Assembly: GCA_026770585.1 (NCBI GenBank)
Contig: MU646497.1
Span: 354,418-366,835 of the forward strand
DNA: 12,418 bases
DNA from: Baffinella frigidus
Lineage: Eukaryota; Cryptophyceae; Cryptomonadales; Baffinellaceae
Reading direction: 5' to 3'
The position numbers and the translations under genes were made by a program. Of this stretch, positions 1-5,345 are shown one piece after another. The notes beneath the pieces are model-generated. The model saw only the letters and a list, made by a program, of their open reading frames with translations. It had not been told where the DNA came from and did not search any database. Numbering within the stretch: the stretch's first letter is position 1; each line of letters starts with the position of its first letter.

Positions 1-90
1 GGGGGGAGTGTGTCTTGGGGGAGAGGGGGGTTTGATGCCGGGTTGTCTTGGGGTAGAGGGGAGGTTCGTAGGGAGAGTGTGCGGGATGCG
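1..90. repeat. G-rich tandem repeat, about 33-bp period, cut by the window edge
   Basis: The phrase TGTCTTGGGG followed by a GAGGGG run and GGTTYG occurs at about 11-36 and again at about 44-68, giving a period near 33 bp. The array starts before the window, so its size is unknown. It ends just before the first transposon at 92. Confidence 0.55.
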
Positions 91-91
91 T

Positions 92-212
92 TACAGGGGT
101 ACCTCGCTCATAAGAAACCGCTCCCCCCTAGGACCCTACAGTAGGACCATTTCTAGGGCCCTATGGTGGTCCTAGGGGGGTGGGTGTTTCTCATGAGCGA
201 GGTACCCCTGTA
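92..212 (+). mobile_element. Family A inverted-repeat transposon (MITE), copy 1, intact
   Basis: A 121-bp element that begins TACAGGGGTACCTCGCTCAT and ends with the reverse complement, ATGAGCGAGGTACCCCTGTA. Terminal repeats are about 27 bp with few mismatches. The centre is itself partly palindromic, built from TAGGGCCCTA, CAGTAGG and CCTAGG blocks. There is no transposase, so it is non-autonomous. A TA dinucleotide bounds each end in intact copies, which suggests TA target choice as in Tc1/mariner/pogo elements. CAGGGGTACCTCG resembles pogo/Tigger-type ends from memory. The superfamily is an inference; the repeat family itself is directly visible. Confidence 0.85.
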
Positions 213-656
213 CTCAGGACGGGGGTCACTGCGATTGGTGTGCCGAGAGGAGACAAGCTGTGTGGATGGGCCATGGCCGTGCAGGCCCGGGCGAGCGTGG
301 TTGGGTGGCATGAATGCCGATGTACATATGCTGTAACTGCACGTCTTGATGTGCACGGCATTCGCTGATTCAGAATGCTTGTCTCGAGGTTTTCCGGCGT
401 GTGTGGGTATCTAGGCTCTAAGGGCACCCAAGGACGCAAGGTTATCAGAACGCCAAAGTCGACTCACTCAGGCCTCCGAAGTAGATTCACTTGAGACAGT
501 TGACTGGGGTGTCGCGTTCAGAGCGTGCTAGCTGCGCGAGAAAGGCAGTGTAACAGCTCTTGTCAGGCGATGCGTCGTGAGACACACATCATTTTATTAA
601 CATTTAATAATTCGTAGATAGACAGATACGCAAGAGTTCCGCAGCCAAGACACTGC
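213..656. other. Stretch without a recognisable gene; one small foldback
   Basis: No supportable coding region is seen; the short open frames carry no domain or compositional support. A weak hairpin pairs GAATGCCGATGTACA (312-326) with TGTGCACGGCATTC (350-363). An AT-rich patch lies near 590-620, within TCATTTTATTAACATTTAAT. Nothing else is recognised. Confidence 0.5.
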
Positions 657-735
657 GAGAGCGCCGTCCTGAGTCCTGCTAGAGCGCGATCCTTAGTGCT
701 AGAGCGCGATCCTTGGTGCTAGAGCGCCATCCTTA
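657..735. repeat. 20-bp tandem repeat, about four units
   Basis: The unit GCTAGAGCGCGATCCTTAGT occurs at 678-697 and 698-717 with one or two changes, and again at 718-737 where the sequence passes into a transposon. A diverged unit precedes it at 657-677. The CCTTA at the end of the unit supplies the TA at which family A copy 2 begins, consistent with insertion at a TA inside the array. Confidence 0.8.
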
Positions 736-852
736 CAGGGGTACCTCGCTCATAAGAAACGCCCAATCCCCTAGGGACCACCACAGGGCCACTACGCATA
801 GGCCTACTGTAGGGCCCTAGGGGGGGGCGGTTTCTTATGAGCGAGGTACCCC
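734..852 (-). mobile_element. Family A MITE, copy 2, right end truncated
   Basis: The left end TACAGGGGTACCTCGCTCAT is complete. The right end stops at GAGCGAGGTACCCC and lacks the final TGTA, running directly into GACGCC. The internal order of blocks is reversed relative to copies 1 and 3, so it is scored minus. It lies 11 bp downstream of the stop codon of the 864-1763 coding candidate. Confidence 0.85.
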
Positions 853-863
853 GACGCCCCCCC

Positions 864-1763
864 TCAGGCGCGCTCCTCCACCGGCGTCTGAATGTCGTTG
901 AGGGCTTTGCTGAAGTCGTCGTCGGGTGAGAAGAACCCAGCTGCCTCGGGTGTTCCAGAGGTGGTGGTTGGAGTGAGAAGCGCAGCTGTGGTGGGTTGCA
1001 CCCCATCAGCGATGTTTGGAGTGGGAAGAGAAGCTGCAGCCTGAAGTACTCCCGAAGCGATGTCGGGCGTGAGAAGTGTCGCCTTTGGAGTGAGAAGTGG
1101 CAATCTTGGGGCGATGTGTGGAGGGAGAAGCGGCGCGATGTTGGGAGCGAGAGGCGCCGCTGCAGCCGTTGGCACTCCCGGGGCGATGTTTGGAGGGGGA
1201 AGCGGCGCGATGTCGGGAGCGAGTCGCGCCGCTGTGCTCTTGGGAATTTCAGGGGTGGTTGTAGGAGTGAGAAGCGGAGCTGTGTCCTTGGACATTCCCG
1301 GAGAGATCGTTGGGCGGAGACGCGCCGGCGTGGCCTTGGGTTTTCCGGGGGGGGGGTCGGGCGTGAGGAATTCAGCTGTGGACTCGGGCATTCCATGCGC
1401 GGTCTTGGGAGTGAGAATCGCAGCTTTGCCCTTGGCCTTGGATGTTCCAGGGGCGATGATGGGGGTGCGAAGCGCCGCTTTTGCCTTGGGGATTCCAGGA
1501 GCGATGGCTGGAGTGGGAAGTGCAATGTTTTGCAGGCGAGAGGCCATTGTCGGGGTGATGATGGGTGCGACGTACGGCATAGCGGGGCGCTCTCCAGGCG
1601 CGAGGTAGTCTTTCGCGTCCGTAACCTGATTGTTGTATGAGATCGAGTCACAAGGTATGGCACACAGATATCCCAGACTGCAGCCCATGGCTATTGACGC
1701 AGTCAACACACACAACTTGTTTGAAGACAGTTCTTCTGTGTCGTACAGGGGTACCTCGCTCAT
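864..1763 (-). CDS. Hypothetical Pro/Thr/Ala-rich tandem-repeat protein, possibly secreted or membrane-anchored
   Basis: A 299-residue open frame of unknown function, the only coding candidate offered. Residues 1-7 (MSEVPLY) come from the terminal repeat of the adjacent transposon. Residues 17-37 (LCVLTASIAMGCSLGYLCAIP) form a hydrophobic stretch that could be a signal peptide or anchor. From about residue 70 to 285 a degenerate 16-residue unit repeats, roughly AALLTPNIAPGIPKAT, encoded by a 48-bp DNA unit that sometimes drops to 24 bp. The tail is acidic (FFSPDDDFSKALNDIQ) and non-repetitive. Proline-rich TP/AP repeats behind a hydrophobic N-terminus recall algal wall glycoproteins, but that is inference from composition. 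The ATG at 1763 was chosen because the next Met (residue 26) lies inside the hydrophobic segment. Caution: the DNA unit is a multiple of three, and two plus-strand frames (996-1640 and 1060-1608) and another minus frame are also open, so strand and coding status are uncertain. Introns could be missed. Confidence 0.35.
   Translation of the reverse strand: MSEVPLYDTEELSSNKLCVLTASIAMGCSLGYLCAIPCDSISYNNQVTDAKDYLAPGERPAMPYVAPIITPTMASRLQNIALPTPAIAPGIPKAKAALRTPIIAPGTSKAKGKAAILTPKTAHGMPESTAEFLTPDPPPGKPKATPARLRPTISPGMSKDTAPLLTPTTTPEIPKSTAARLAPDIAPLPPPNIAPGVPTAAAAPLAPNIAPLLPPHIAPRLPLLTPKATLLTPDIASGVLQAAASLPTPNIADGVQPTTAALLTPTTTSGTPEAAGFFSPDDDFSKALNDIQTPVEERA
960..1560. repeat. 48-bp degenerate minisatellite (24-bp half units)
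   Basis: On the plus strand the motif GGAGYGAGAAGCGSMGCTGT recurs about every 48 bp, followed by a variable TTGGGNNTTCCRGGGGCGATG segment. Some units are only 24 bp, around 1120-1220. About 13 to 14 units are visible. All steps are multiples of 3, so reading frames persist through the array. It makes up most of the coding candidate at 864-1763. Confidence 0.85.
1604..1627. repeat. 24-bp direct repeat, copy 1
   Basis: GGTAGTCTTTCGCGTCCGTA followed by ACCT. The same 24 bp with one change occurs at 1894-1917 on the other side of the transposon at 1744-1864. The first copy lies in the coding candidate (around DAKDYL); the second is outside it, so part of the gene sequence was duplicated across the transposon. 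Confidence 0.75.
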
Positions 1764-1864
1764 GAGAAACCGACCCCCCCTAGGGCCCTACAGTAGGCCC
1801 ATGCTTAGGGCCCTTTGGTGGCCCTAGGGGGGGGGCGGTTTCTTATGAGCGAGGTACCCCTGTA
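1744..1864 (+). mobile_element. Family A MITE, copy 3, intact; supplies an ATG
   Basis: A 121-bp element with complete TACAGGGG and CCCCTGTA ends, in the same internal orientation as copy 1. Its left terminal repeat, read on the minus strand, encodes MSEVPLY and opens the 864-1763 frame. Its mid-section has long C and G runs around a TAGGGCCCTA core. Confidence 0.88.
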
Positions 1865-1893
1865 GGCGAGAGTTTGCGGGTCGGTCGACTATC

Positions 1894-1917
1894 GGTAGTC
1901 GTTCGCGTCCGTAACCT
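1894..1917. repeat. 24-bp direct repeat, copy 2
   Basis: Matches 1604-1627 with one substitution (T to G at the eighth base), 290 bp away. It lies just outside the right end of family A copy 3. Confidence 0.75.
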
Positions 1918-1986
1918 TCCACGCCATAATGATCGAGGGAAACCGACGCCTTATCCGAGTCAGATCTGATGCCGTCGACTTAACAA

Positions 1987-2006
1987 TTCAAGGGTCTTCC
2001 CTTGAA
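1987..2006. other. Small perfect hairpin
   Basis: TTCAAGGG and CCCTTGAA form an 8-bp stem around TCTT. No associated gene is seen, so no regulatory meaning is assigned. Confidence 0.5.
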
Positions 2007-2043
2007 AGATGTCAGAGGTGGATTGTTCGATCCCTCTGGCTTG

Positions 2044-2065
2044 GTGTGTGTGTGTGTGTGTGTGT
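2044..2065. repeat. GT dinucleotide microsatellite
   Basis: About eleven GT units in a row, shortly before family A copy 4. Confidence 0.9.
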
Positions 2066-2097
2066 CGCAGGTGAGAGTTCGCGGGGCATGTGAGGAC

Positions 2098-2219
2098 TAC
2101 AGGGGTACCTCGCTCATAAGAAACCACCTTCCCCCCTAGGACCACCATAGGGCCCTAGGCATAGGCCTACTGTAGGGTCCTAGGAGGGTGCGGTTTCTTA
2201 TGAGCGAGGTACCCTTGTA
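2098..2219 (-). mobile_element. Family A MITE, copy 4, near-intact
   Basis: A 122-bp copy beginning TACAGGGGTACC and ending GGTACCCTTGTA, with one substitution in the right end. The internal order matches copies 2 and 5. TA bounds both ends. Confidence 0.88.
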
Positions 2220-2232
2220 GCGTGGGATAGGC

Positions 2233-2256
2233 CCGCCTCCAGAGCTCTGGAGGCGG
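2233..2256. repeat. Perfect 24-bp palindrome
   Basis: CCGCCTCCAGAG is followed at once by its exact reverse complement CTCTGGAGGCGG. It lies between family A copy 4 and the family B foldback. No loop separates the halves, so it would extrude as a cruciform rather than a classical terminator. Confidence 0.8.
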
Positions 2257-2259
2257 ACT

Positions 2260-2286
2260 TACCCCATGCGTATCCTCACAGGTCGC
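2260..2286. repeat. 27-bp direct repeat flanking family B copy 1 (left)
   Basis: TACCCCATGCGTATCCTCAC followed by AGGTCGC. It is repeated with about two mismatches at 2481-2507, so the family B element lies between direct repeats about 220 bp apart. Confidence 0.75.
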
Positions 2287-2305
2287 TTAGGGCCCGACCT
2301 TAATG

Positions 2306-2461
2306 GGGTAACGGCCTGAAAATGGGGTGGTTAGGCCTACGGCATTGCCTAGAACCTCCTACCGTAGGCCGAGACGCTTTGGTCCTAGGATCCCTCGGCC
2401 TACGGTAGGAGGTCCTAGGCAATGCCGTAGGCCTAACTACCCCATTTTCAGGCCGTTACCC
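2306..2461. mobile_element. Family B long foldback element, copy 1
   Basis: Arms of about 67 bp pair almost perfectly (2306-2372 with 2395-2461) around a 22-bp loop. The left arm begins GGGTAACGGCCTGAAAATGG and continues with GGCCTACGGCATTGCCTA and CTACCGTAGGCC. A second diverged copy is at 6860-7030. There is no coding sequence. It is interpreted as a non-autonomous foldback or MITE-like transposon, supported by the filled/empty comparison available for copy 2. Confidence 0.85.
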
Positions 2462-2480
2462 TATGAACTTAGGCCTAACC

Positions 2481-2507
2481 TACCCCACGTGTATCCTCAC
2501 AGGTCGC
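2481..2507. repeat. 27-bp direct repeat flanking family B copy 1 (right)
   Basis: TACCCCACGTGTATCCTCAC followed by AGGTCGC, matching 2260-2286. A related CTTAGGCCTAACC precedes it. It may record a duplication made at insertion or an older tandem repeat. Confidence 0.7.
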
Positions 2508-2512
2508 GTGGG

Positions 2513-2585
2513 CCTCTCTCCTCTCCCTCTCCTCTCTCTATCCTCTCTCCCTCTCACTCTCTCTCTCCATCCCCCCCCCCCCTCC
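2513..2585. repeat. CT-rich pyrimidine tract
   Basis: A nearly uninterrupted run of C and T, CTCTCTCC-like repeats ending in a C13-type run, could adopt triplex structure. The following 2586-2821 shows no supportable gene. Confidence 0.85.
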
Positions 2586-2821
2586 GCCAATGCACGCATT
2601 GGGGCACAGGGAGGCTCACGGGGTGCGAACGATTCCTGGAAGGTCCAGACAGTTCAAGCCACGCTTCATCTGTGGAAAGAGAGGCACAGAGTCAACACGC
2701 GTATCGGACCCTGCCCTCACTACAGCGGGACGTTGTCAATCAAAGCTGAACCCGTTGAAGAAAAGACGGACGCCGAAAACCGGTGGTGGATAGTCCAAGG
2801 AGCGCTTGGATAAGAATGAAC

Positions 2822-2887
2822 TAGGCTCGACGGTCCTTAACAAATCAAACTGATATTGTTGATAGGCTCAACGGTCCTTAACAAATC
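2822..2887. repeat. Tandem duplication, 25-bp identity, 41-bp period
   Basis: TAGGCTCGACGGTCCTTAAC plus AAATC at 2822-2846 recurs with one change at 2863-2887. Confidence 0.8.
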
Positions 2888-2980
2888 CATCATATGGAAC
2901 ACGAGATCGCGTCGGCAAGCTCGCTATTCCCCAAAACTACGTGAACCGTTAGCTACGCTAGACCTGAGGGGAGGCAAACG

Positions 2981-3064
2981 CAAAAGTCAATTCCCCCTGG
3001 CCGCAACGTCAACGTTTGGCGGAAACCTTCGAGTTGAAGGATTCTGCCGTTGGATTGACTTTTG
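2981..3064. repeat. Imperfect foldback
   Basis: CAAAAGTCAATTCC at the left pairs with GGATTGACTTTTG at 3053-3064. A central hairpin CCTTC/GAAGG sits near 3027-3041. It may be a short foldback element; the inner arms are poorly paired. Confidence 0.5.
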
Positions 3065-3071
3065 ATTGACA

Positions 3072-3138
3072 ACCATCACGTCTAAAGGGGTACCTGGCAT
3101 GCATCGAGGACCGCGACCCAATTTTTGCTCCCTCTGGC
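3072..3138. repeat. 67-bp direct repeat A, left flank of palindrome-core copy 1
   Basis: Begins ACCATCACGTCTAAAG and ends TTTTTGCTCCCTCTGGC. It is repeated with a single mismatch at 3281-3347, and a more diverged third copy is at about 3491-3578. Between the first two lies palindrome-core copy 1. Confidence 0.88.
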
Positions 3139-3280
3139 TCATACATTTTTGGACCGTCGCCGCATCCCATGGCTACTCACACGCCGGGTACAACGCAAGG
3201 CAGTCACCTCGGACAGTTGGCTTCGGCGTCCGCGTGACCGGTCACGCGGGCGTTCACGAGCCTGCCGGCGGGGCTGTTCC
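3139..3280 (+). repeat. Palindrome-core repeat, copy 1 (142 bp)
   Basis: Shares over 100 bp with copy 2 (4543-4672, inverted), and a shorter stretch with copies 3 (6688-6822, inverted) and 4 (8997-9107). The core is the perfect 20-bp palindrome CCGCGTGACCGGTCACGCGG at 3230-3249. The right end runs GTTCACGAGCCTGCCGGCGG then GGCTGTTCC. Copies 1 and 2 share a long left part including ACATTTTTGGACCGTC. There is no open frame of note. It lies exactly between the 67-bp direct repeats. Confidence 0.85.
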
Positions 3281-3371
3281 ACCATCACGTCTAAAGAGGT
3301 ACCTGGCATGCATCGAGGACCGCGACCCAATTTTTGCTCCCTCTGGCGAGAGTGTCTGGATTGCCGACCAA
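3281..3371. repeat. Direct repeat B, extended copy
   Basis: Positions 3281-3347 match 3072-3138. The copy continues through GAGAGTGTCTGGATTGCCGA up to 3371, and this extension is shared with copy C (3491-3578). Confidence 0.88.
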
Positions 3372-3375
3372 GCTA

Positions 3376-3485
3376 ACGCTCATAAGAAACTGCCCCCCCC
3401 CATAGGACCACCACAGGGCCCTAGACATAGGCCTACTGTAGGTTCCTGGGGGGGCGCGGTTTCTTATGAGCGAGGTACCCCTGTA
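3376..3485 (-). mobile_element. Family A MITE, copy 5, left end degraded
   Basis: The right terminal repeat is complete (GAGCGAGGTACCCCTGTA). The left end is only recognisable from CGCTCATAAGAAAC; the expected TACAGGGGTACCT is replaced by unrelated bases. It sits between repeat copies B and C. Confidence 0.82.
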
Positions 3486-3490
3486 ACGTA

Positions 3491-3578
3491 CCCAAAACTA
3501 CGTGGGTACCTCGCATGCGTCGAGGACCGCGGCCCAATTTTTGCTGCCCTTGGCGAGGGTGTCTGGATTGCCGACCAC
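3491..3578. repeat. Direct repeat C, diverged
   Basis: GTACCTCGCATGCGTCGAGG onward matches repeats A and B with several changes and ends at CTGGATTGCCGACCA. Its left edge CCCAAAACTACGTG also matches 2929-2942, so it is a mosaic. Confidence 0.8.
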
Positions 3579-3586
3579 CACCAGCT

Positions 3587-3607
3587 GTCGCTTGGCCCTG
3601 AGTAGGG
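3587..3607. repeat. 21-bp direct repeat bounding the dyad cluster (left)
   Basis: GTCGCTTGGCCCTGAGTAGG plus G. One mismatch separates it from 3836-3856. The interval holds three CACTGT dyads and a pyrimidine tract. Confidence 0.7.
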
Positions 3608-3635
3608 AAAGGGTTCAGGGTTGTCCGCGAACGTG

Positions 3636-3651
3636 CACTGTTCGTACAGTG
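3636..3651. repeat. CACTGT/ACAGTG dyad 1
   Basis: CACTGTTCGTACAGTG, a 6-bp perfect inverted repeat with a 4-base centre. Two related 16-bp dyads follow at 3795 and 3816. Confidence 0.6.
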
Positions 3652-3690
3652 TCTTGCGGTGCTCCACAGCGGCGACGCGCGCCCCGAGAG

Positions 3691-3774
3691 CCTCACCCTC
3701 CTCCTCCTCATTCATCACCCCCCTCCTCCTCCTCCTTTATCCCCCCCCCCCCTCCTCCTCCTCCCCCTCCCCCC
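3691..3774. repeat. CCT-rich pyrimidine tract
   Basis: Repeated CCT/CTC units with two long C runs. The plus-strand frames across it only encode Pro/Ser runs and are not taken as genes. Confidence 0.85.
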
Positions 3775-3794
3775 GTGTACCCCACAGGGCGTGT

Positions 3795-3831
3795 CACTGT
3801 AGCTGCAGTGTGGGTCACTGTAGTTACAGTG
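3795..3831. repeat. CACTGTAG dyads 2 and 3, tandem
   Basis: CACTGTAGCTGCAGTG (3795-3810) and CACTGTAGTTACAGTG (3816-3831) repeat at 21 bp. The second is perfect (7-bp arms, 2-base centre); the first needs one wobble pair. They could be binding sites or hairpins. No promoter or adjacent gene is recognised. Confidence 0.6.
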
Positions 3832-3835
3832 TCGG

Positions 3836-3856
3836 GTCGCTTGGCTCTGAGTAGGG
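3836..3856. repeat. 21-bp direct repeat bounding the dyad cluster (right)
   Basis: Matches 3587-3607 with one change, 249 bp apart. Confidence 0.7.
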
Positions 3857-4215
3857 GACGACACCTTTTCGGGGGATGCCGTAGCTGATTTAGGACTTGT
3901 ATGGAGAGTAATAAAGAAGAAGAAGAGGGGGAAACCAAGAGAGTGAAGCCCAGACAGCGCCTGGCGCCCTCGTGGGCACGGGGCCGTCCGCTGCAAGGCG
4001 GCGGCTCCATCACCACTGGGGCCAGGCTCCTGAAACGGGTGTGTCTTGGAAGAAGGTTAAGTTAACTGGGCGACTACTTTAGACGTTCGTCTGAAAAACG
4101 TAGGACGGCGTCGCGTGAGAGCAACACTCTCTTCATCGACACCACTTCAACGACAGCGTCTTTGGACGCTGTCTCCCAAGGAAACATCGTTTAGGAAACT
4201 CCAGCGTTCTCAGAA
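3857..4215. other. Stretch without a recognisable gene; hairpin and MITE-end fragment
   Basis: ACTTGTATGGAGAGTAAT at about 3895-3912 resembles the right end of the foldback at 4863-4998 and may be a solitary end fragment. A 9-bp hairpin GACAGCGTC/GACGCTGTC surrounds TTTG at 4152-4173. No coding region is supported. Confidence 0.5.
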
Positions 4216-4497
4216 ATGAGCGCTCAGCGTGCACCTAGGGCATCTCGCAGAGAGAGATTGATAATTTATTGCCAGACAAACAGCGTCAGCGCCGCACATG
4301 CTGCGCATTGTGCCACTTACTGTACCCCGTGTCGGCCGCTCAAACGAGCATTTTCCGGATGGATTCTAACTCCACCTCCTACACATCAGTCACGACTCAA
4401 GTCAACATGCTCCGCATCAACAGCGGGTTGGCAAACAGCGTCTTTGGATACACGAACATCTCAGGAAAGGGAAACACGAACATCACAGCATGCGCTA

Positions 4498-4512
4498 CGA
4501 GCACCTCGCAAC
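4498..4512. repeat. 15-bp inverted repeat outside palindrome-core copy 2
   Basis: CGAGCACCTCGCAAC is present in exact inverted form at 4659-4673 (GTTGCGAGGTGCTCG), at the far end of palindrome-core copy 2. This looks like templated copying of upstream sequence into the junction. Confidence 0.75.
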
Positions 4513-4513
4513 A

Positions 4514-4542
4514 GACACGCCACGGTTCACGCCAAGCCTCAG
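4514..4542. repeat. 29-bp direct repeat, left flank of palindrome-core copy 2
   Basis: GACACGCCACGGTTCACGCC followed by AAGCCTCAG, identical at 4673-4701. It brackets the palindrome-core repeat exactly. Confidence 0.9.
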
Positions 4543-4672
4543 GAGGTGAACGCCCGCGTGACCGGTCACGCGGACGCCGAAGCCAACTGTCCGAGGTGAC
4601 TGTCTTGCGTTGTACCCGGCGTGTGAGTAGCCATGGGATGCGGAGACGGTCCAAAAATGTTGCGAGGTGCTC
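4543..4672 (-). repeat. Palindrome-core repeat, copy 2 (130 bp, inverted)
   Basis: The reverse complement of copy 1 from GTGAACGCCCGCGTG to CCAAAAATGT, with only a few substitutions. The palindrome CCGCGTGACCGGTCACGCGG is at 4554-4573. It lacks the GGAACAGCCCCGCCGGCAGG end of the other copies, and ends in an inverted copy of 4498-4512. Both sides abut the 29-bp direct repeats. The stretch before it (4216-4497) holds no recognisable gene. Confidence 0.85.
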
Positions 4673-4701
4673 GACACGCCACGGTTCACGCCAAGCCTCA
4701 G
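4673..4701. repeat. 29-bp direct repeat, right flank of palindrome-core copy 2
   Basis: Identical to 4514-4542. It is followed by CCTCGCTCCCAG, unlike the sequence after the left copy. Confidence 0.9.
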
Positions 4702-4862
4702 CCTCGCTCCCAGTGGAGGACGCGAGGCGAAACAGCAGTGTGCTGCGTCCGCAAGGCTGCCGGAGTCAGGCTGCTAGTTGCAATGCAGCCTCAGGCAGCC
4801 TCCACGGTTCAAGCCCGCCTCCGGGAGTCGGCTTAAGTCTGCATGAGCTGTGGCTCATGTTC

Positions 4863-4998
4863 ATCTCCGCAAAAGTATTAATTAATTGCTTTTCGGCAAC
4901 GAAAATTACTACACGATTTGCTCTTACAAGTGATGGTAGAGCATTTGTGTAGTAAATTTCGTTGCGCCAAAAGCAATTATTAATACTTGTATGGAGAT
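4863..4998. mobile_element. Family C foldback element, copy 1
   Basis: A 136-bp element with arms of about 50 bp. The left arm runs ATCTCCGCAAAAGTATTAAT to GAAAATTACTACAC; the right arm runs GTGTAGTAAATTTCGTTG to TTAATACTTGTATGGAGAT. A loop of about 30 bp separates them. The inner arm motif AAATTACTACAC is shared with the foldbacks at 5230 and 10841. It is non-coding. Confidence 0.85.
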
Positions 4999-5051
4999 TA
5001 ATGTGATGGGGGACGACGGTTCACAGCAATTGCCAGCCTCGCTTTCTGGAA

Positions 5052-5070
5052 GCAGCACCACAAAGTCGAA
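5052..5070. repeat. Dispersed repeat CAGCACCACAAAGTCGA, copy 1
   Basis: AGCAGCACCACAAAGTCGAA, also found at about 6472 and 7141. In the latter two the match extends into CTCCGAACCCTGCCA. Part of the mosaic of small duplications in 5000-7200. Confidence 0.7.
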
Positions 5071-5082
5071 CGCCTGCCCCCC

Positions 5083-5211
5083 CAGGAGGTTGTCTCGCGC
5101 ATTAAAGGGCGCGGCCCACCGAGACAAAAGTCGAGAGTGGAACGTCTCAAAGCAAAAGTGGAACCTCTGTTAACTTAAGAAGTAGCAGTGGATGCCACTC
5201 AGCAGCGGGTG
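5083..5211. repeat. Segment duplicated at 5407-5444, with an 89-91 bp insertion
   Basis: CAGGAGGTTGTCTCGCGCAT (5083-5102) and ATGCCACTCAGCAGCGGGTG (5192-5211) are adjacent in the shorter copy at 5407-5444 but separated here by about 90 bp starting TAAAGGGCG. The ends of the extra DNA carry AT on both sides. No clear terminal inverted repeat is seen. Confidence 0.7.
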
Positions 5212-5229
5212 GGAGTGGGGAGGCGCTTT

Positions 5230-5317
5230 AGTTTGATGGCAAGGAAAATTACTACACAAATGCTTTAGAATTACTAATAGGAACGAATTGTGTAGTAACT
5301 TTCCTTGCCATCAAACT
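5230..5317. mobile_element. Family C foldback element, copy 2
   Basis: An 88-bp element with 29-bp arms, AGTTTGATGGCAAGGAAAAT at the left and its near-exact complement at the right. It carries the shared inner motif AAATTACTACACA. Comparison with 7702-7735 shows the 119 bp at 5226-5344 are absent from a paralogous site, so the foldback lies within a real insertion. Confidence 0.87.
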
Positions 5318-5345
5318 CAAGAAAAATAGGTTTCCCCGGATAAGC

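Noticed and set aside
996-1640. Plus-strand open frames over the 48-bp array (996-1640 and 1060-1608)
   Set aside because: They remain open because the repeat length is a multiple of three. They are retained only as an ambiguity in the coding call, since the opposite strand has a signal-like segment and a non-repetitive tail.
719-1663. Minus-strand 314-residue Arg/Pro/Ser-rich open frame
   Set aside because: It is another reading of the 48-bp repeat; it has no hydrophobic N-terminus and runs through the MITE at 734-852 into the tandem repeat.
1950-2042. Possible tRNA 3' half (TTGTTCGATCCCTCTGGC)
   Set aside because: No matching 5' acceptor strand or anticodon arm was found upstream.
4269-4952. 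Plus-strand 227-residue frame
   Set aside because: It crosses the palindrome-core repeat, both 29-bp direct repeats and a foldback, and has no recognisable domain.
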